This document shows, piece after piece, positions 57,501 through 64,000 of a stretch of DNA of 64,000 nucleotides. Source of the DNA: Pseudomonas sp. ERMR1:02 (GTDB lineage: Bacteria; Pseudomonadota; Gammaproteobacteria; Pseudomonadales; Pseudomonadaceae); NCBI RefSeq assembly GCF_002277815.1, contig NZ_NKJI01000022.1:52527-116526 (forward strand), read 5' to 3'. How positions within the stretch are numbered: the first letter of the stretch is position 1; each line of letters starts with the position of its first letter. The translations under genes and the position numbers were made by a program. The notes beneath the pieces are model-generated. The model had not been told where the DNA came from, made no database searches, and saw only the letters and a program-made list of their open reading frames with translations.

Positions 57501-58127
57501 TCAGATCAGATGATTGCGCAAGGCAAGATCGCGCAGATGCACCAACGACTCCACCTTGAGTTTTTCGATCAAACGGGTTTTGTAGGTACTGACGGTCTTG
57601 TGACTTAAATGCAGGAGGTTGGCGATTTCCTTGTTTCCTATGCCTTGGGCAAGAAACAGGAAGATCGTCATTTCACGGTCCGAGAGCTGATCAATCATCT
57701 GTTTTTCGCTGCGCTGCAATGCGCTCATCGACACCGAACTCGTGGGGAGCTGGGCGAAATAGGTGTACCCGCCCCTCACGGCGCTCACAGCTTTTTGCAA
57801 ATGCTCCAGATCGTTGGTCTTCTCCACGTAGGCCTCGGCACCGGCGCGCATGCAGCGATCCTGAAAAAACTTCGCTTCCCGTGAGGTGAAGATCACGACT
57901 CGACAGCCCGAATCGCTGGCCTTGATCCGTGCCAACACTTCCAGTCCGTCGAGGGAAGGTATGTTCAAATCCAGCACCACCACTTCCGGCTTGTGTTCGC
58001 GAATCATAGGCAAGACTTCGTTGCCGCTGCTGGCTTCATGAATGCGCTTGAATCCTAGCGCCTTGAGCAGGATCTTGAGTGCGCCGCGAATTACAGGATG
58101 ATCGTCCACAACGAGCACTGAAATCAT
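57501..58127 (-). CDS. BvgA/NarL-type response regulator
   Basis: A 208-residue regulator with a receiver (SVLVVDDHPVIRGALKILLK, phospho-Asp in VVVLDLNIPSLDGLEV, Lys near VEKTND) and a LuxR-type helix-turn-helix (QLSDREMTIFLFLAQGIGNK, LHLSHKTVSTYKTRLIEKL). The stop is immediately followed by the kinase start. It should be the output of the BvgS-like relay. ATG 58127 is used. Confidence 0.93.
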   Translation of the reverse strand: MISVLVVDDHPVIRGALKILLKALGFKRIHEASSGNEVLPMIREHKPEVVVLDLNIPSLDGLEVLARIKASDSGCRVVIFTSREAKFFQDRCMRAGAEAYVEKTNDLEHLQKAVSAVRGGYTYFAQLPTSSVSMSALQRSEKQMIDQLSDREMTIFLFLAQGIGNKEIANLLHLSHKTVSTYKTRLIEKLKVESLVHLRDLALRNHLI

Positions 58128-58218
58128 GGCAACTCCTGAGCAATACACGACGATGGGGCCAAGCCCGAATTAGACGCAGTAGCTGCGCATAGACTCTGGC
58201 ACGTATAACCGCGTCGGA

Positions 58219-58635
58219 CTACCTGACAGAAATGACAGTGCCGACGAACGGTAGCCGGGGATCGACGATCGCCATCAACCGTTGGATCAACGCCAGATCC
58301 GGTAGCAAGGCGTGACTCACTTGAACCTTTTGCTGCTCACATGCCGGGATCGGGGGCAGCTGAGCCTGCTGGCCGTCGTAGATCAACACGCGATCCAACT
58401 GGCGGTTATCGAGGCACAAGTCCAGCAGATCCAGCTTGCCCCCCGCCAGCGCGGCGTTGATAACCAGCAAGTCGAAGGGCTCGCTGGCGTACTCCACCAG
58501 TGTCAGCAGCTCTTCGAGACTTTGCACCGGCGCCACCCGGTAACAACCGAGTTGATTGAACCAACGCTCGACTCGCAGACGGTTAAAGTGCTGTTCGTCA
58601 GCGATCAGGATGCGTAATGACTTGTTCGACAACAT
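58219..58635 (-). CDS. Stand-alone degenerate receiver domain
   Basis: A 138-residue protein with the receiver fold (LRILIADEQHFNRLRVERWF, then LTLVEYASEPFDLLVINAAL) and no output domain. The acid pocket DE is kept, but the position of the phosphorylated Asp reads Asn (LLVINAAL), and no clear TA/S or K motif follows. It is probably not phosphorylated and may act by binding partners. It lies 91 bases upstream of the response-regulator gene on the same strand, suggesting a role as modulator of that relay. Confidence 0.75.
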   Translation of the reverse strand: MLSNKSLRILIADEQHFNRLRVERWFNQLGCYRVAPVQSLEELLTLVEYASEPFDLLVINAALAGGKLDLLDLCLDNRQLDRVLIYDGQQAQLPPIPACEQQKVQVSHALLPDLALIQRLMAIVDPRLPFVGTVISVR

Positions 58636-58749
58636 GGTCCCCGCAAGTGAGTCCGATTAATGAGGGCACAAGGCTACGGAAGACCCTCAAGGCTTTCTGT
58701 AGGACTTTTCCGAAATACCAAGCCCCATTGGGTACGCACTCCCCTTCCC

Positions 58750-58850
58750 CTGTAGGAGCGAGCCTGCTCGCGAAGGACGTCTGGACAACGCGATCAATCA
58801 GACAGTACGCGTTATCGTTGACGTCCATCGCGAGCAGGCTCGCTCCTACA
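58750..58850. repeat. REP element pair
   Basis: CTGTAGGAGCGAGCCTGCTC at 58750 with inverted partner ending at 58850, ten bases before the mgtA stop. Confidence 0.9.
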
Positions 58851-58860
58851 ATTGGCAGCA

Positions 58861-61572
58861 TTACTGCCACCCAAACCGCCGGATGTAGAACCCCTTCACC
58901 GCCTGGGTCAGGCCCATGTACGCCAGCAGAATCACCGGCAGGAACACGAAGTAAAGCGATGGCAGCGCCTGCAGTTTGAAGTAGTGCGCCAGCGGTCCCA
59001 TCGGCAGGAAAATCCCCACGGCCATGATGATCCCGGTCATCACCATCAGCGGCATCGCCGCGCGGCTTTGCAGGAACGGCACCTTCGGTGTGCGGATCAT
59101 GTGCACGATCAGTGTCTGGGTCAGCAGCCCGACCACGAACCAGCCGGACTGGAACAGGGTTTGGTGGTCCGGGGTATTGGCGTCGAACACGTACCACATC
59201 AAGGCAAAAGTCGTGATATCGAAGATCGAGCTGATCGGCCCGAAAAACAGCATGAACCGACCGACATCCGCCGGCTGCCAGCGTTGTGGTTTTTTCAGCA
59301 TCTCGGCATCGACGTTGTCGAACGGAATGGCGATCTGCGAAATGTCGTAGAGCAGGTTCTGCACCAGCAGATGCATCGGCAACATCGGCAGGAACGGAAT
59401 GAACGCGCTGGCCACCAGCACCGAGAACACGTTGCCGAAGTTGGAACTGGCGGTCATCTTGATGTACTTGAGCATGTTGGCGAAGGTCCGCCGACCTTCC
59501 AGCACGCCCTCCTCCAGCACCATCAGACTCTTTTCCAGGAGGATGATGTCGGCCGCTTCCTTGGCGATATCCACCGCGCTGTCCACCGAAATCCCGATGT
59601 CGGCGGTGCGCAGGGCCGGCGCGTCGTTGATGCCGTCGCCCATGAAGCCGACCACATGGCCGTTGCCCTTGAGCAGGCGCACGATGCGTTCCTTGTGCGA
59701 TGGCGTCAGTTTGGCGAAGACGTTGGTGCGCTCCACGGCTACCGCCAGTTCGGCGTCGGTCATGCGTTCGACGTCGTTACCCATCAACAGGCCTTGTTGT
59801 TCCAGCCCGACTTCGCGGCAGATCTTCGCGGTCACCAGTTCGTTGTCGCCAGTGAGCACTTTCACCGCCACACCGTGGGCAGCCAAAGCCTTGAGGGCCG
59901 GTGCGGTGCTTTCTTTTGGCGGATCAAGGAACGCCACATAACCGATCAGCGTCAGTTCCTGTTCATCGGCCAGGCTGTAGGTATCGCGCCCTTCGATCAT
60001 TGGTCGCGCCGCCACGGCAACCACCCGCAGACCTTCGGCGTTGAATGTCGCAGTGACCTGACGAATCCGCGCCAGCAGTTCAGCACTCAGTGCCTCATCG
60101 ACCTCGCCATGACGCACCCGCGAGCAGACCGCCAACACCTCCTCCACCGCGCCCTTGCAGATCAGCAGATGCGGTTGATCACGTTCGGCGACCACCACCG
60201 ACATGCGGCGGCGGGTGAAGTCGAACGGAATCTCGTCGACCTTGCGAAACGCCGTACCGACTTTCAATTCACGATGGATTTCCACGTGTTCGAGCACCGC
60301 CACATCCAGCAGGTTTTTCAGGCCGGTCTGGTAGTAGCTGTTGAGGTAAGCCATTTCCAGTACGTCATCGGAATCGTTGCCCCAGACATCGACGTTGCGC
60401 GCCAGGAAGATCTTGTCTTGCGTCAAGGTGCCGGTCTTGTCGGTGCACAGCACATCCATGGCACCGAAGTTCTGAATGGCGTCCAGGCGTTTGACGATGA
60501 CTTTTTTGCGCGACAGAAACACCGCGCCCTTGGCCAGGGTCGAGGTGACGATCATCGGCAGCATTTCCGGGGTCAGGCCCACGGCAATCGACAGCGCGAA
60601 CAGCAGTGCCTGGGTCCAGTCGCCCTTGGTGAAGCCGTTGATGAACAGCACCAGCGGCGCCATGACGAACATGAAGCGAATCAACAACCAGCTGACTTTG
60701 TTGACCCCGGTCTGGAACGAGGTCGGCGCGCGGTCGGTGGCGCCAACCCGTTGCGCCAATGCACCGAAATAGGTGCTATTGCCTGTAGTGAGAATCACCG
60801 CCATCGCCGTGCGGACACCACGTTGGTGCCCATGAACAGAATGTTGTCCAGGTCCAATGGATTGAGGGTGCCGCTGTCCTGCTGACGGGGGAATTTTTCC
60901 ACCGGCATCGATTCACCGGTCATCGCAGCCTGGCTGACGAACAGGTCCTTGGCACTGAGCACCCGGCAATCGGCAGGAATCATGTCCCCGGCCGACACAC
61001 GATCAGGTCGCCTGGCACCAGTTGTTTGATCGGCAATTCAAGACGCTGTGTACCGCCGTTTTCCAGATCCCGACGCAGCACCGTCGCGGTGTTGCTCACC
61101 ATGGCCTTGAGCGCATCGGCGGCCTGGTTGGATTTGGTTTCCTGCCAGAAGCGCAGCAAGGTCGAGAGCACCACCATGGAAAAAATCACGATGGCGGCTT
61201 TCATGTCCTCGGTCAGCAAGAGATGACCGCCAGCAACGTCAGCAGCAGGTTGAACGGGTTCTTGTAGCAGTGCCACAGGTGCGTCCACCACGGCAGTGGC
61301 TGTTCATGCTCGACTTCATTGAGGCCGAATTGTTCGCGCAATGCGTCGGCTTCGTGTTCGCTCAAGCCGTCGGTGTGGCTGCCAGGGTGTCCAGCAACGG
61401 GCCGGTGTCGCTCCTGGCGGCGCTGACCAGGGTCTGCGCCAGGGTTGGCGGGACTTCACGGCTGACCGTGGTGTCGGTGAAGTTTTCCAGCAGCGCCAAC
61501 GACGGAAGTGCCGGGCAATGTGGCGGGTGCGCAGGAATCCGGCAAAGATTCCTTGAGCAGGATCAGGTTCAT
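58861..61572 (-). pseudogene. mgtA: Magnesium-transporting P-type ATPase, at least five frameshifts
   Basis: A P3B-type ATPase importing Mg2+. The intact C-terminal two thirds (from about 60804) hold the phosphorylation motif DKTGTLTQDK, VGLTPEMLPMIV, GDGINDAPALRTADIG and the last membrane helices, ending RRFGWQ. Upstream, the actuator domain (AAMTGESMPVEKF), second helix pair (KAAIVIFSMVVLSTLLRFWQ) and N-terminus (from ATG 61572) appear in different frames, broken near 60806, 60996, 61220, 61390 and 61540. Each junction is mended by an added base. Repaired length, about 900 residues, equals MgtA. Dense breaks could reflect poor sequence here or a decaying gene. Confidence 0.85.
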
Positions 61573-61956
61573 GGCAGTTCCCCCAGGGTCAGCCGGGAGA
61601 CCGTCGAGCAGGCGTGTCGGTGCGCCGCGATGACGACAAAAAGTCGAGCATCACGCACGGTTCAGCGTCGATGAGAGGACGTCGGGAATCTGGCCTACAC
61701 CTGCCAGGAATCGGGATGCCGCTGCTCGCTTTTACGGCGAGACAACGGCATGAAAAACTGCGCGTTATCTGGCCGAGGATGTGCCGGTTACTGAAACCGG
61801 CCGACTACTGTCACTCGAACAAGTACCCACTGTGGGTCTCCGCTATTGATGAAAACGCGCGAAGCTTACGCCCCGATATTTGGAGAGTAAACCTGTTACA
61901 AAATCTTGCAGGGGGAATCACGGGGTTCTTCAGGAAGGGTTCAGCTTTGCCACGCT
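61573..61956. other. Upstream region of mgtA
   Basis: No gene is seen. In enterobacteria mgtA has a Mg2+-sensing leader; I could not recognise such a fold or an M-box here. The tract ends at a repeat shared with the pvdA side. Confidence 0.35.
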
Positions 61957-62067
61957 GATCGTTCCCACGCTCCGCGTGGGAATGCAGCCGGGACGCTCCG
62001 CGTCCCTTCCAGAGTTGGAACGCGGAGCGTCCCTTGAGGCATTCCCACGCAGAGCGTGGGAACGATC
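61957..62067. repeat. Nested inverted repeat of the GATCGTTCCCACGC family
   Basis: GATCGTTCCCACGCTCCGCG at 61957 and its inverse ending GGGAACGATC at 62067 enclose a second inverted pair (GGGACGCTCCGCGTCC and GGACGC-type copies). This is a second pseudomonad intergenic repeat family, unlike the REP type elsewhere in the window, lying between mgtA and pvdA. Confidence 0.85.
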
Positions 62068-62079
62068 AGGCGGAGGGAG

Positions 62080-63414
62080 TCAGCTGGCTGTCGCCAACAA
62101 CAATCCACCACCGAACGACTGTGCCCGCGCTTCTTGCCATGCTCATACAACGACCCGGCAATCTCGTCGGCACGAATCGGCAGGATCGACAGCAAGGTGT
62201 CGCTCAGGCCATGGCTAGCCTGGCAGAAGCCCTGCATGTAGATGCCGGCCTTGCAGCGCTCGTCGGTGATCAGTTTGTAATTGCGGTCGACTTCGAAGTC
62301 ACCCAGGTACTGTTCCAGCGGTGCCAGCAGTTTGCGGTGCATCTGGCGCTCGTAACCGGTGGCCAATACCACTGCGTCATAATGACGAACCGTGACTTCA
62401 CCGGTGGCGTTATTGCGTACCGTCAGTTCGATGCCGCGCTCGGTGGCAGTAGCTTTTGAGAGGGTGGTCAGGGTACGGAACGCATGGCGGGCAATGCCCG
62501 AGACTTTCTGCCGGTAGAAAATGCCGTAGATGCGCTCGATCAGATCGATGTCCACCACCGAATAGTTGGTGTTGTGGTACTCGTTGACCAGACGCTCGCG
62601 TTCGCTGCTTTCCTGCTGGAACACCAGGTCGGTGAATTCCGGCGAGAACACTTCGTTGACGAAGGGGCTGTCGTCCGCCGGTTTCAGTGCCGAGCCGCGC
62701 AGGATCATGTCGACTTGTACCGACGGGAAGCTGTCGTTCAAATCGATGAAGGCTTCCGCCGCACTTTGCCCGCCGCCTATGATCGCGATGCTCATCGGTT
62801 GATTGTTAACGCACGGTTGCTTGGCCATTTGCGCCAGGTATTGCGAATGGTGGAATACGCGCTTGTCACCTTTGAGCGCCTTGAACGCTTCAGGAATGCG
62901 TGGCGTGCCGCCCGCACTGACCACCACCGAACGAGCTGTGCGCACATGTTGATGACCCGTGCATCGCGAGAAATCACCCGCAGCGCTTCGACCTGCTGGT
63001 TGTGCAGCACCGGCTCGATGGTCAGCACTTCTTCGCCGTAGCGGCTTTGTTTTTCGAACTTCCCGGCGACCCAGCGCAGGTAGTCGTTGTACTCCATGCG
63101 GCACGGATAAAAAGTGCCCAGGTTGATGAAGTCCACCAGACGGCCGTGGGCCTTGAGGTAATTGACGAACGAGTAAGGGCTGGTCGGGTTGCGCAGGGTC
63201 ACCAGGTCCTTGAGGAAGGAATCTGCAGCTCGCTCTGGGTCGACAGGGTATTGCCGTGCCAGCTGTAGTTGGCTTGCTTGTCGAGGAACAGCACATCCAG
63301 CTCGCCCTGGGTCGGTCCGCGCTCTTGCAGAGCGATGGCCAGCGCCAGGTTGGAAGGGCCGAAACCGACGCCGATCAGGTCGTGAACGATGGGCGATGCA
63401 ATTGCCTGTGTCAT
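62080..63414 (-). pseudogene. pvdA: L-ornithine N5-monooxygenase of pyoverdine synthesis, three frameshifts
   Basis: A flavin enzyme hydroxylating ornithine for the pyoverdine peptide. Seen in order: FAD motif IGVGFGPSNLALAIAL, DKQANYSWHGNT, NPTSPYSFVNYLKAHGRLVD, NADPH motif IAIIGGGQSAAEAFIDL, and the C-terminal VVLATGYERQMHRKLL and KAGIYMQGFCQASHGLSDTL. Breaks occur near 63215, 62950 and 62100; each needs one added base, and the last restores a natural end (SVVDLLLATAS) at 62080 instead of reading into the repeat. Repaired length is about 445 residues, as in PvdA. The upstream region has an iron-starvation-like promoter. Confidence 0.9.
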
Positions 63415-63511
63415 TTCCAGTGTCCTCTGGATGAACCCCACCGCTGCGGGGAATAAGCCTAAGTGACCTGACCGGCCTTGGGCAGGACAGCAGGTCGTCT
63501 GTTGATTAGGA

Positions 63512-63534
63512 ACGAGGACAGTGAAATAAATTTA
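63512..63534 (-). promoter_or_regulatory. Candidate iron-starvation (PvdS) box before pvdA
   Basis: On the minus strand TAAAT (63534-63530), 15 bases, CGT (63514-63512), about 100 bases before the pvdA start. PvdS promoters normally have 16-17 bases between these boxes; given the many lost bases in this region, one base may be missing here too. Confidence 0.5.
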
Positions 63535-63560
63535 ACGTTTGTTCGATGAATCGGCAGAGA

Positions 63561-64000
63561 TCAATGGCTATCCCATTGCCGCATCCGCACCCGGCAGTGC
63601 TTCATCGCATTGACGATGTGCTTCTCCACCAGCGCCTTGGAAATGCCAGGCGTTCGGCGATCTCGGGGTGCGACAGGCCATCGAGTTTGCGCAGCATAAA
63701 GCTCTCGCGGCACAGCACTGGCAGTTCGTCCAGCGCGCGCTGGAGCATGTCCAGGCGCTGGCCATGATCGAGGCTGTCAAGGGTGATGGACTAAATAGCG
63801 CTCTTCATTGTCGAGCACTTCCAGCGACTCGACCTGGCGCAGCGAATTGCGCCGGTGATCGTCGATCACCAGGTTCAGCGCAGTGCGATAAAGGAATGCC
63901 CGGGGCTGCTCGATCGGCGTGTCGCTGGAGCGTTCCAGGACTCGCAGAAAAGCGTCATGCACCACATCTTCGGCGACCTGGCGGTTGCCGAGCCTGGCGT
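63561..64000 (-). pseudogene. FecI-like ECF sigma factor, partial, frameshifted
   Basis: The C-terminal 148 or so residues of an ECF sigma factor; the start lies beyond the window. Region 2 is seen as EDVVHDAFLRVLERS and RAFLYRTALNLVIDDHRR, region 4 as LDELPVLCRESFMLRKLDG, SHPEIAERL and ISKALVEKHIVNAMKHC, the last typical of FecI/FpvI iron-uptake factors. Breaks near 63779 and 63650 each need one added base. Next to pvdA it probably controls a siderophore receptor. Confidence 0.75.

Noticed and set aside
61573..61956. Mg2+ riboswitch upstream of mgtA
   Set aside because: No M-box or enterobacterial-type leader structure could be recognised by eye.
63561..64000. Identification of the last gene as pvdS
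   Set aside because: Region 2 and 4 segments (VHDAFLRVLERS, SKALVEKHIVNAM) look like FecI-type factors and differ from what I remember of PvdS; only the family is called.

Overview
The window is a Pseudomonas chromosome segment, most like the P. fluorescens group. The evidence is GC-rich codon use, dozens of pseudomonad REP hairpins (core GTAGGAGCGAGC..GCTCGCGA), a complete phenylacetate (paa) cluster, a pyoverdine gene (pvdA), and DUF3077- and DUF6124-type small proteins that are typical of the genus.

Layout. 1-8.4 kb: end of an MFS gene, then a minus-strand operon of a polar amino-acid-type ABC importer and two amidohydrolases of the deaminase type, then a CynX-like exporter divergent from a LysR regulator. 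9.5-17.5 kb: an ACS-family sugar-acid transporter, a TPQ copper amine oxidase (tynA), a cupredoxin and Tat-exported metallophosphatase divergent from an ECF sigma/anti-sigma pair, and the AraC regulator feaR. 17.5-32.2 kb: paaX and paaY divergent from paaFGHIJK, then paaABCDE and paaZ. TynA turns phenylethylamine or tyramine into the aldehyde; the Paa enzymes take phenylacetate to acetyl-CoA and succinyl-CoA. The linking aldehyde dehydrogenase (feaB) is not in the window. 32.6-40 kb: a RelE/HigA-type toxin-antitoxin pair, a DUF3077-like gene with a strongly folding leader, a LuxR regulator/class III aminotransferase/putrescine-type binding protein set, and a crotonase plus thiolase pair. 40.0-47.0 kb: a deletion scar, then an AT-rich acquired island with a second leucyl-tRNA synthetase, a second QueC, a queuosine-precursor transporter (QPTR/YhhQ) and an XRE regulator. 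47.0-58.6 kb: DUF6124 protein, EmrAB-type efflux pair, AhpD-like protein, MscS channel with a cyclic-nucleotide domain, pirin, and a BvgS/BvgA-type phosphorelay with a degenerate receiver. 58.9-64 kb: mgtA, pvdA and a partial FecI-like sigma factor.

The most unusual part is the 41-46.6 kb island. Its LeuRS paralogue keeps the synthetic site but has lost the key residues of the proofreading site, and it sits with 7-deazaguanine genes (queC, QPTR) and a dedicated regulator.

Caution on sequence quality: at least 20 genes or gene parts are broken by single-base shifts, nearly all of them one lost base, often in a short run of identical bases. They fall in 1-6.2, 32.1-32.9, 40.6-45.7, 51.7 and 59-64 kb. 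Many look like sequencing errors rather than true gene decay, so coordinates below describe the repaired genes and each break is noted.
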